Below are positions 1 to 12,000 of a DNA stretch of 64,000 bases, piece after piece. The notes under the pieces are model-generated. The model had not been told where the DNA came from. It was given only the letters and a program-made list of their open reading frames with translations, and ran no database searches. The stretch is from Sarcocystis neurona (Eukaryota; Apicomplexa; Conoidasida; Eucoccidiorida; Sarcocystidae), in NCBI GenBank assembly GCA_000727475.1, contig KL647294.1, positions 3,369,452 to 3,433,451 of the forward strand, written 5' to 3'. Made by a program: the position numbers and the translations under genes. How positions within the stretch are numbered: position 1 is the first letter of the stretch; the number at the start of each line of letters is the position of its first letter.

Positions 1-3000
1 AAAGGAAGGGGGGTACTCTTACCAATACTTATGTCGATATAAACATTATATAGAGAGAGAGAGAGAGAAAGGAAGGGACGGAGGTACTTGTATCAATATG
101 TGTGTCCATATAAACACTTGCATATATAAATATATATATGTATATATGGAGAGAGAGAGAGAGACAGGCACGCGTATCAATATGTGACTCCATATAAACA
201 CCTGTATGTGTGCGTATATATAGAGAGAGACAGAGAGATACAGAAAGAGGAAAAGAGAGCAACACGTCTACTTATATATATATATGTGTACACAAATATG
301 TGTTGTATGGCTGTATGCAACGTCGTCGTTTATCAAGAAAGATACACACATGTCAAAATGTATGCGTCCTTGCATACGAGCACACAGAGGTCATTGGCAT
401 CTGGGTGGCCGTATCTCTACTTTTATACGTAAATATCATATATCTGCAAGTTGCTCTACACAAGGGCATACATATATATATATATACATATATATACATA
501 TATATACATATATATATATATATATGAGGAAGAGAGAGGCTCCTCGTAGGGTGTATGCCATATTTATGTGTAGACGGTGAATATATATATGTATATGTGT
601 AGGCATTTTTGTGTATGTTTTGGTAGGTGCGTTGTACAGAGGTATTCATCCCTATAGATAGTCGATAATATACATATAATATATTCATCCGTATATATGT
701 ATATATGCATATGATTGTCTACAGAGATTACTTATCACGTAAGAACTGAAGCATACATATACATATATATATATGTATGTATATACTTGTATGCGTGGTG
801 GTTTTATACAGGGGAGGTTTTTCCTCATTCACAGAGATATTGAATAGCACATATCTGTATATATGTAGATGTACGTATGTGTGCATGTATATTTGTGTGC
901 ATATATGTGTATATGTGCCTACATATGTATGTGCGCATATATATGTATATATATGTATATCCGTATGTATATATGTATGTATGTATGTGTATATATGATA
1001 TGTATATATGTAGGTGATTGTGTATGCAGGGGCAGAGAAAGTTTCTGAAGAAACATGTCGCCTCTGCAGGGTGGACAGGAGGGCATGCAAGTAGCCGTAC
1101 GTATGTATGTAAGTTCATTTGTATGTGCGTACTTGTGCCTAGATATATGTATACATATGTATGTGTGTATGAGCATACATGAATGTATCTATACCTTTGT
1201 ATATTACACGAATATATATGCATATGTTTACGCATACGTATATGTATATATGTACATATATGTGTGTATATCTATGTATATGTGTGTACACGTATGTCCG
1301 TATGTGTATATGTATATGTGTGTATATATATATATATGTGTATCTAGGTATGTATATAAGTATATATGCATCTATATATAATGTGTCTGTAGGCGTATAT
1401 ATTTGCATGTCTCTCTCTATATATATGTATATATATATATATTTGTATGTATGTAGGATGTCTATGTACTCGCACACATATACATGTATATGTGTGTCTA
1501 CGTGTATATACGTAGATGTATATATATATATATGTATGAGTATGTATACATGTATACATAGACTTGTGGACATATATATATATATATATCTGCGCGCCAC
1601 AGTTGTACAGGTTGATCAAACGCATGTTTATATGGATACACAGTCCTGCAGATTTCTCTACCCGCATGTAGTAGCCGTGCGACCAACACATACACGTGTC
1701 GCCCTGTCCATACCTGTATCTCTCTCTATATATATATACATATATGTATCTCTCAATATATATATATATATACTTGCAGCCTGTATACGAATGTTGGTGG
1801 CATACGGATGTACGGGAGAGGCTTGTACGCACAAACGGCTTCGGAGATATATGTCTGGGTGAGGCCACCTTCACAGTAATAACCACCGATGCACGAGTAC
1901 ATAAATGGGTCATTTCTCTATATGTACACATATATTCATACGTATCTATGTATATATCGTACAACATATCTCTACGTACACATACGTATCCATATATACT
2001 TCACTAATATCAACTCCACATATATATATATATATATGTGTATTAGTGTGTAACGTATCTCTACGCATACGTACAAATCTGTATATGTTTGACTTGTGCT
2101 AATTCTCTATATATATGTGTGTATTTACTACTGCATAAAGTGTCTTCACACATGTATAGACAACGATGTATATTTTATTTGTATACATGTTTCCCATTGC
2201 ATGCGACTTGCCCGCATACATCTGGTCGCACATTATAAGTCGTTTACACTTCTCTGTGGAACTCAGAGAAATATAGTCACTTTATATATATATATATATG
2301 TGCATATCTGTGCAGGTATATCAGGTATACATACATAAATACAAATACGTATATATATAGAGAGAGAATGTAGTGGATCTATGCGTATATATAAATATGT
2401 ATTACTATACATATATATACAGATATCTCGGGTATATATATGTACATACATAAAGAGAGAGAGAGCCGGAGATGTAGTGGCATTATGTGTATATATACAT
2501 ACAACTACTACATATACATATATATAGATATATATATATATATATGACTACACCCGCATATGCAGGTGTCTCGGATGCAGATATGTATAAAGGTTGATAG
2601 TGGGCTGGTGTTTTCGTCCCCATATGTATATATATACTTATGTGTGTAATTCATGTAGACTTTTTGAGGTGAGGCCTCGAAGTTGTCCAGAAGACGTGTG
2701 CGTCTTCCTCTCTTTTCCTCTTTTTGTCTTTCTCTGTTGGCCCGTGCATGCGTAAGTTTGTGTCTGTCTCTGTGTGTGTGTGTGGCCATAACATTTCCAG
2801 TATCTTTCTGTCTGTGTGCATATGGATTTTTTGTGAAGCGCATCACGGCGTCGGTCTACGTCTTCCGGGGCTTGGAAGTTGCTGCTGCTGCTGCCTGCTG
2901 GCTGTTCTCTGCGGTCTGCTGCTGGTGCTGCTCAGGTCGACACGCCTGCCTTCGGCTCTGGTTCTCGGTCACACGTGGGTCGCGGCACGGGAAGACTGGG

Positions 3001-3050
3001 CGGCCGTCTCTCCTCCGCGGCGTCGCTTTCGTCTTCCTTTTCTTCGACAG
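1..3050. repeat. TGTATA/TATG microsatellite block; probable upstream intron of the BEACH gene
   Basis: About 2.6 kb of near-continuous TA, TGTA, TATG and GAGA tracts, with poly-(Tyr-Ile) shadows in every frame and no recognisable protein motif. From 2650 the sequence becomes pyrimidine-rich and then CTG/CAG-rich, leading to the acceptor proposed at 3050. Because the first half of the BEACH domain is absent here, the block is inferred to be intron of the plus-strand gene. Confidence 0.7.
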
Positions 3051-3446
3051 AAGACAGAGCTGCTGCTGCTGCTGCACCTGTTTGCTGCGGCGCTGCGTCG
3101 TCACCGTCAGGCTCCGCGGCGTCCGCACAGCAGCAGCAGCAGCAAAAACGCTGCAGCAGCAGCGACTTCCTCGAAGACGGAGGAGAAGGAGAAGACCAGC
3201 CGGAGAGTAGAGCAGCCAGGGCAGCAGCCGAGAACTTCTCGACACAGGAAGACTACGCGGAAGAAGACGAAGAAGAAACAAACTGGCGCAGGGAAGTTTC
3301 TTATCTTTATGGCAGCCACTACAGCACGCCGGCGTTTACTGTCCACTGGCTCGTGCGCTGTGTCCCGGAGTGTCAGCTGCGGCTTCACGGCGGCCGCTTC
3401 GACGCCCAGCAGCGGATGTTTAACAGTATACAGAGCGCCTGCAGAG
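3051..3446 (+). CDS. BEACH gene exon A (YGSHYS motif)
   Basis: The exon carries an Ala/Gln/Glu-rich segment followed by the BEACH core motif YLYGSHYSTPAF and then LRLHGGRFDAQQRMFNSI, which matches the family pattern of YGSHYS, two helices and the GRFD..RLF.SI helix. The 3' end is a strong donor, CAGAG|GTAAGG, leaving phase 1. The 5' end is less certain. I chose the AG at 3049-3050 because a pyrimidine-rich stretch (gtcttccttttcttcgac) precedes it. An alternative AG lies at 3246-3247, directly before the EDYAEEDEEE segment, but it has a poor pyrimidine tract. No start codon is expected here, since half the domain is missing upstream. Confidence 0.85.
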
Positions 3447-6400
3447 GTAAGGAGGTGTCCCCGCTGTCTCGCCAACCTCGGCACTAAATATCCTCTCGAA
3501 AACTTCCTCATGAACTCGTACCACCGGCCGATGCTTCTTTTTCTTTCCATTTGTGTACAACTACATGCCTCTCCCTACGCACAGACACACGTCGATCTAC
3601 GTACATATATGTATACATATATATATATATATACGTATTTATGCATACATTCATACGGATACATACATATATAGATGTGCATACACATATGCGTATACAT
3701 ACACACGTATATATATACATACATACATAAGCGTACATATACATACATACATACGTACATACGTATACATACATACATACATAGGTATACATACATACAT
3801 ACATACATAAATACATACATACATATATACATACATACATACGTATACACACATACATATACACACATATACATACCTATAAATACAAATACACATATAT
3901 ATACATATATACGTAGGGGTACATGCCGCGTTTTTGGTGTCTGTGTGTATGTGTGTGTGTCTCCTGGTGGATTTTGTGCGTAAACCGCATGCGTTTTTCT
4001 CATTTTTTCTGTGGAGAGCACGTTTGTCTCTTCTTCAAGAATTTCAACGTTTCCGTAGAAGGGTGTTTTTTGATCTTGGTAGCTGCGAGAAGACAGAGAA
4101 GTAGACACAAGGGCCGTCTACGTGTGACCCTGGGGTGGTCAGCAGACAGCCTGCGCAACGCTAGCGCTTCTCTCTCTGTGAAGCGCCGCAAATTTTCTTC
4201 TGCGTAGACGCGTGCGGAGACGACGGGCTGCCCAGGCTGCCTGCAAGGAGCCCTCCCTGCCGCGAGAAGCATCGCCCTAAGAAGGGGCTGCAGGCTCCTG
4301 ACTCACAGCAGCAGCAGACTCCCCCGACAAAAAAGGAGAGGCGCGTGCGCGCGCGTGCGCGTTGCCACTCCCGCGTTTTGCTGCCCACGTCCTGTGCGCT
4401 GCATGTCTTCTTTTGCTGCCGGTCCACGACGCGACGCCGGGCGCGGCTCTGTCTTCTCGCGTGCGGCAGCAAGTGGGACGGGCCTTGGCAGGAGGAGCAG
4501 AAGGGGTAGTAGGAAGTGCTGCGGCGGCGCGTCGGCGCATGTCAGGCAGCTCGAGTGCTCAAATGAAAGGAGGGGAGAACGACGCGTGTCTGCATGGATG
4601 TGTGTGTGTGTGTATCTACTGCCGCGGTGTCTACGGCGACACTTCCTGATTTTCCGCCTTCCGCCTCTCGGGTGGATCGTCTTCGTAGCTCTGTGTAGAA
4701 CAGCAGCAGGTGCTTTCCCCCCCTTCCCTCCCCTTCCACACATACGCACACACATATATAGAGAGATACACATGCCTACGCATGTCTTCTACAGCGCCAC
4801 ACACATGTGTGTGGTGGACAAAAGGGACGCCTGGCTTTCCAGACGCATTTCTTCTCCCCGCGGGGAGCAGCAGGACGCCTTCTGCGCGCAGCGCGCGAGG
4901 CGTCAATCTCCGGCATGCGCGAGAGCGTGCGCGTCCACCACGTGCGCTGCTGCAGTTCCTGCGCCACTGGTGGACGAGACACGACGCGTCGCTGTCTCCC
5001 TGTCTCCGTGTCTCCCTCGTTTCTCGCTGTCTTGCCCTGTCTTGCCCTCTGTGCCCCGCGTCTCCCCCTATCTCCACGTCTCCCTGTGTATATACGAGTG
5101 TGTCCACACGCACGTGCATGCACACACACACACATACACGTGTACTCATGGCTTTATCTTTCTCCACACACACACGAGCACCGCGACGACGACCTGCTGA
5201 AGCAGGGGGGCCGGCAGGTGAAGAGACATACAACCGCCAGGCGATTTCCCCTGCAGGAAAGACTCGCGCATGCATTTGTGTAAGTGTGTACACACCCGTG
5301 TCTACAGACACACATATAAATACATACAGACACACATGTGTAAATAGTTATCACTACAGATATAATTGGTGTGGATATCGACACACATGTAAGTACGCAC
5401 ATACGCATGTATATATACAGAGAGAGAGACACACGTGTACATCGGCATCTGTATATATTTATCATGTCTAGACGTACATATATGTATGTAATACGTGTAT
5501 CTGTCTACCTGTCTCTATTCGTGCGAGGCAGGCAGGTACGGAGAGAAACCCACAGATGTTAATCATGTGGTTGTCCCCACATATGGAAATATACGTATAC
5601 ACATATAAGTAGTTACTAGGATGGTATAACGTGTATGGGTATCGACACACATATACATGTTTGTGTAAATGTGTGTATAAGTATACACGCACGCGTATAA
5701 AGAGTGACTAGGATGACCTTATTTATATGGATATATGGATATATGTGTAGGTCTAGACACATAGGAGATATACAGGTTTGTGGACATTTTCTTCCGTAGG
5801 GAGGAAGAGAGACAGAGGGAGGAACACGCCCGCGCCTTCTTCGCAAGACGCATGTATCAGTATTTACACGCCACTACCTGTGTTGGCCCACATGCGCGGG
5901 TAGACACACGTGTGCAAGTAGACACACGCAGATATAAATATAGGCGCCTATACCTGGAGTTCCCTACACGTATATACGTGTAAATCTTCGGTACAGCGCA
6001 GACTACGGAGACGGCACGTACGTGTGGAGACGGCATGTGGGAGACGACGCAGATACGTCTGTGTTGTACCGGCATGTGGACGCCACACGCACACAAGCGA
6101 GCAGCCTACGAAACGCAGTTCTTCGTGTCTGTATCTGGACAACCTTCACGAGAAATATACACATATGTACGTGCAAAAGCGACGGACAGATGCATTTACT
6201 TTTCGAGAGAATCGTAGATCTCTCTACATACGCAGGGGGAAGCATACGCATATGTATGTATGTGTGTACGAAGCGATGGACAGATATATTCTTTCTTGGG
6301 GAGAAGCACAGATTTCTCTTCAGGAATGTTGACAAAGAGGGACTTCTTTGACAAACGCAAAAGACTGTGTCTATATGTGTGTACAAATACCGACTGTGAT

Positions 6401-7654
6401 ACGGGTCCTTCGGAAGTGGTAGACACATGCCTGTACCACAAGGAGATATACACGAAAATCTAGGCACACGTGTATGTGCGCCTCCTGAGCTGCGACAAAA
6501 GGCAAACAAGAGCGGCTACAGCGGCACGAATTCTTCGACGTGCGCAACAGCGGCACGAATCTTTCTACCTGCGCCTACCTGGCGTATTGACCAGATTTCG
6601 ACGATCGTCCTTATGTGTATCTGTGTGTGGCCTCGCTGCCCATGGGGGACGCAAGGAAAACTGAGGGAAAGTGGAGTGCGTCTCTTTCTATTCGTACCTG
6701 TATGTTTGATAGAGGGAGAAGCAACGTATGCATTCTTGTCGGCTTGCTCGCACACACATCCATATGTAGGCAAATGGGGGCGCATGCTTGTGTATGTGCT
6801 TTTCTCAGAGAGAGGACGGACGGATGTGTGTGTCGCTCTATGTATGTAGGCGTAGGCGGGCGCACGCCCGTATATTTACTTCTTCCAGAGAGAAACATGT
6901 GTATCTCTCTGTCTTCTGGTGCATATACGTAGGTGCATGCGCCCATATTTCTCGATCCCTTGAGGACGAGGGGTACACGTTCGTTGTCGCGACGCTCTTA
7001 CGGAGGAGCGCATTTCATTTTGTTCCCCCCTGGAGTCCTCCAGGCGCGGCGGGGCCACAACAAATATATATATGTATATGCATGCGCCCCGTTATATGTG
7101 TGTGTCTACTTCTGTGTGAGGGGCGCATGCAGTCATCCGCTTCTTGTTTTGTACATTCGCATAGGGGCGTGCTGATACGAGAGCCGACCTGCTGATCGTG
7201 TCTGTCTTGTGTACGTGTGCTGCTTCCTTTGTTTTCCCGGATTTTCGTTGGCATTTACTGCGCTCTCTCAATGTTCTCGAAGCGACGGGCGCGGCGCGTT
7301 GTGCCCGCTGCGCTGCTGGTACTCTGCCGCTGCTGCTGCTGTTGCTTCGACCAGGCAGTGCGCCTCTGCTGCTGCTGCCCCTGCTACGTCTGCTGCTCTT
7401 CCTGCGGTTGCATCGGCTGGTGCCGCCGCTGCTGAAGCTGCAGCCGTTGCCGCTGCTGCATCTGTTGCTGCCACTGCTGCATCTGTTGCTGCTGCTGCTG
7501 CTGCGGATGGTTCTGCTGCTGCCTCTGCTGCTGCTGCCACTTCCGCTGGTACCTCTGCGGTTTCTCCTTATGGCCCCTTTTCTGGTGCCACTACTAGGGA
7601 CGTAGCTGCTGTTGTCGTTGCCCCTGCTCACGCTGCTGGCTCTTACTACTACTA

Positions 7655-7690
<36 letters not shown>

Positions 7691-8974
7691 CACCTTGTTG
7701 TCTTCACGTTTTTGCTGCAGGTGATGGCGCGTCTGCAGGTGGCAGCGGCACGCGGGTGGTATTGTTGCCCATGCCGGTGGTACTGCGTATTTGTTTATGT
7801 GCAGGTGCGTTGACGGGGCAGTCTACTTTTGTGGAGTTGATCCCAGAGTTCTACGAGTACGATCCGTCCTTTCTTCTGAACAAACTGTCGATTTTCTTGT
7901 CGCCTCTCCCCTGCTTCCTGCCGCTTTTCCCGTCCTCCACCGCTGCAGCAGCAGCAGCAGCTGCGCGCGCGCAGCAACAGCAGCTGCTACCTGCGGTGCC
8001 GCTCCTCGACGTCGAGCTGCCGCCCTGGCCCGTCATAGACCCCTGCAGCAGCAGCAGCAACAGCAGCAGCGGCGACAGCAGCAGCAGCGACAGTAGCAGC
8101 GAGAGTAGGAGCAGTGAGAACTTGCTGCAGCGCGGTGGACGCTGGGTAGCAGGCCGTGCAACAGCAGCGGCAGCAGCACGTGCTGCGGAGAGAGATGCGG
8201 ACGCAGGAACGGCAGCAGCAGCAGTTGACGGGAGAGCAGGAGGAGCCGTGGAAGGCAGCAGCCACGCGGCAGCAGCAGCAGCGGCCTCCTTTCTGCTGCG
8301 GCTTCGCCAGGCACTCGAGGGCCCTTGGACCAGTCAAAATATTCACAAGTGGATTGACCTTATATTCGGATACAAACAAACAGGAGAAGTGCGAAGCACA
8401 CACACACGCATATATATATATATATATATGTATATACATGCGGCTGCTGCTGCGACACTTCCTCTCTGTACTGCCCCGCAGCAGCACCAAGAGGTTCAGC
8501 AGCAGATTGAAGCAAACGCTTGACGCGCAGTAGATACTCTTTGGGGTCTACTTCTCCACAGAAGTACCACTACCTCAGCACATAACACACATACATACGT
8601 CTTCCTCTTTTCTGCTTCTCTCTCTCTATGTATATGAATATATATATATATATATATATGTATTATATATATGTATATCCAGAGGCCTGCGTGTACATAT
8701 ATATACATATTTGTACATTGTGTGATGTAGGGGGAATAAACGATTGCCTGTTGGGGTTCTTATGCGTACACGCAGCAGGTTCCTGTGCCCTGCTAGCTTT
8801 ATATGCATGCGCATGCAGGCAGGCACAAATAGATATGCTTACGTATCTCTATCTACGTATGTATTCACATGCATGTCTATAAACTGGTAGTATCCATTAA
8901 TTGCACATACACGTCTTTATATATGACGTCTGTGTACGTGTAGAAACGCTAACATAAATGTATGTGTACCTACT

Positions 8975-9009
<35 letters not shown>

Positions 9010-12000
9010 AGCTTTGCGTAGGCGGATACATACGTGGACCGTGGCATGCACGCGTCTATACGGCATACAGGCAACAGATGAGGATCGTAGGAAAGTAGCA
9101 ACTCTACTTTTACAGCTGTTGCTTGATAAAAATTGATGTATGTGTAAATCCATGTGTATATATGTATATATATGTGTGTGCGTAGCCAAGGGTAGCGATG
9201 TGCGCCTGCGCGTGTGTGTCTGTTCACTTGTAGTGTCTGCCCATCGCAAGAGAAGGTAGGAAGACCCACGTAGGCGAGAATATATCGTGTCCCTCCTCTG
9301 CCTTGCTATTCCTCGTCCTTCTTTCTCCTACATATATCCCCTCACACAGACTCCCTGGAGGCTGAGCAGCAGCGAACATTCTGACGCACAGGAGCCGACA
9401 GTCGTACGGCCGCTGTTGGGAGCAGCAGCAGTATTCACCGCAGAGCAACGGCTACGCCGCCGCGTGGTATTTCTATAATAGCTGCAGCAGCAGTTTAAGA
9501 AGCAGCAGAGCTCAGCAGCAGCAGAGCTTAGCAGCAGCAGCAGAGCTTCGTAGTAGTGGCAGCGTGAGCGGCAGCAGAGTTTAGCGGCAGCAAAGTTCAG
9601 CAGCAGCAGAGTTCAGCAGCAGCAGAGCTTGGCAGCAGCAGCGCTTAGAAGCAGCAGCAGTGCTTAGAAGCAGCAGCAGCGTAAGCAGCAACAGCAGCGT
9701 GAGCAGCAACAGCAGCGTGAGCAGCAAACCAGAGCAGCAGGACGGCTTGCGAACGAGAGCAGCAGCAAGGCTGTGTGTTGCCGTGTCGCCGCAGGGATTA
9801 GCAGCCGGCCACAAAGCGTCGCTGCTCCACTGTTTTGCCGCAGCAGGAGCTCGGAGCCGCACGTGGGACCGTGGCAGGAGGAGATAGGAAGGGCGGCGAC
9901 GTGGCAAGTGCCCCCACAGCAGCACAGGAGTTCATCCCAGCAGCAGGAGCCGCTACGAGCTGCAGCAGCAGCAGTGAGGAGGGCGCTGTATGTGGGGGGA
10001 GACGGTGCCAGCAGCAGCAGCCGCAGCAGCAGCAGGTCACAGCAGAGACCCGTTACCGCAGTGCAGACACCAGGAGCAGCGCCGGAAGCATGCGTGGCAG
10101 TCGTTTGTTGGCGAAGAAGAGAGCAGTGGAGAGAAGCAGCAGCAAAGGTTGTAGCAGAGGCGATTCAAATGTGGGGAGGCAGCGAGAACAGCAGCAGTGC
10201 TAGCGGGTTGTAGTCCGCTTTGTGTTACGCTTCCTTGGCTGTGTAGACTGGCAATATTAGCCTTTTTCTATCTACGACACTTCCCTTGCGGCAGCTCGAC
10301 GCCTGGGCGGCAACAGCAGTGATGGGCACCAGCTGCAGCAGGGCGTCGCAGAGTAGTCCTGAAGGACGACAGCACCCTGCGCGGGCCCGACCGTGCGTGT
10401 GTGGTCCGCATTTGGGGTGTGCGTACACCGGAAGTTGCGTTTTTTCGGCGTGCGGTGGTGCTTCAGGCCGCGCGGCTGGCATACAACGTTTTCCATCCGC
10501 TAACGTACGCTAATGCAGCAGCAGCTGCAGCAACAGGAAGCTGCTGTCCGTTGAATACGCAGAGGAAACGTCTGCCACCTGCTGCTGCTGCACTCCTGCA
10601 GCAGCTTCATCCTCATGCGCTCCAAGTGCAATTGCAAGAGTTTGGGCAAGCGCCTATCCAACTTTTCGACGCTCCTCACCCCATCAGGTGGAACTTTTTT
10701 TGCTGCTGCTACGAGGGCTCCCACGCCTTGCGGTTGCTTCGTCTTCTGCTCCGCGGCGTTGCCGCTGCTGCATCGGCTGGTGCTATCACGAGAGGGGCCG
10801 TTCTGCTATTGTTGCTGCTTCGGCTGGTGCTATGATGATGGGGGACGCTGCTGCTGCTGCTGCTTCGGCTGCTGCTGTGAGGAGAGGCACCACTGGAGCT
10901 GCGTTGAGACGCTGCCGCTGCTGCTGCGACTGCTGCTATGAGGAGGGCCGCCCTCGCTGCTGCTGCTTCGGCTGCTGCTGTGAGGAGGGTCGCCCTTGCT
11001 GCTGCGTTGACTTGCTGCAGCTGGCGCTGCTTCGGCTGCTGGTATGGGGACGGGCGCTGCTGCTCCTGTATCAAGATGCTGTCGCTGTTTATGCTGCTGC
11101 GGGTTGCTGGTGGTGGTGCGTCTTCTGCTGCCACCGATGCAGACATTTCGTTGCTCCTGGTGCTAGTGTCACTGTTTCTCTTCCGCCGGTCTTGCCTGGC
11201 GCTGTGAGCGATTGAAGTGGCTGCCGCCGTAATCGCTGCTGCCGCTGTTGCCAGAGTTGCTGCTGCTGCTGCTTGTGCCGGAGCCGCTGCTGCTGCTGTC
11301 GTCAGAATTGCTGCTGCTCCTGTTGTTGCCAGAGTTGCTGCTGCTATTACTGTTTCGCCTTTCTCTGAGGGTGGTAAGGTCCACTGCCGGTGCAGCCTCC
11401 TCTGCTTCTTCTTCTCTTCTCTTGCGTCCGTCAGTTCAGCTGCGGTGGGTCTCCCTGCGTTAAGAAGCTATCCGTTTTCGCTGCTGCCCTGCTGCTGCTG
11501 TGGCTGCAGATTGACCTGCCCCCCCTTCGACGCATCCGCGTGGCGCGCAGCCTGCAGCAGCAGCGACAACTCGCCGTTGTGGGGCAGCAGCAGCAGCAGT
11601 TTGAGCGCGAAGAACAGCAGCGTGAGGAACAGCAGCAGCAGCAGTTTTCTGCGCTGCAGCAGCATGTGGGGTGACATGCCTTGGTTTGTGTACATCCACT
11701 ACAATCGTCATTTGCTTGTTGCTGCTGGGTCGGCTTCTTCTCTCGCAGCTGCTGCGGCGCTGCTCAGCAGCAACAGCAGCAGCGGCGTCACTGTCACCGG
11801 CAGCAGCAGCAGCAGCGGGAACAACACCGACAGCAGCCAGAATGACAAGCGACGTCCTGCTGCGGTGCAGAGTCCCGCTGAAGGAGATGCAGCAGCAACA
11901 CAAAAAAGCTGGGGAGCGGCGGCCGCAACATCAACAGATGAAACACGAGCAGCACCACCAGCAGCAGTTGCTGCTCCAGACGCTGCTCCCGCCGCAGCGC

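Larger units (their letters stand above)
3447..7804 (+). other. Intron A-B of the BEACH gene (4358 bp)
   Basis: GTAAGG at 3447 and GCAG at 7804. The intron holds a TACA/TATG microsatellite (about 3600-3915), a GC-rich block with CA-repeat stretches (about 4200-5300), further TGTATA-like sequence (about 5300-6300), mixed sequence, a CTG/GCT-rich block (about 7310-7545) and an ACT/CTC triplet tract (7645-7692). Open frames inside it are low complexity, none showed a family motif, and none is needed for domain continuity. Confidence 0.75.

Noticed and set aside
29..2338. Many 60-227 codon frames in the first 2.3 kb
   Set aside because: All are Tyr/Ile/His/Thr or Tyr/Val/Cys/Met repeats from TGTATA/TACA microsatellite. 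No motif, and they mirror each other on both strands.
4303..5471. Frames of 150-280 codons on both strands in the GC-rich part of the first visible intron
   Set aside because: Equally long frames lie on both strands, compositions are rich in Cys, Arg and Ser, and there is no motif. The BEACH exons join in phase around the region.
9773..10213. 146-codon Gln/Ser/Ala frame between BEACH exons B and C
   Set aside because: It reads plausibly, but the GYKQTGE to AARLAYNVF join keeps exact BEACH spacing without it, so it is more likely intronic CAG repeat.
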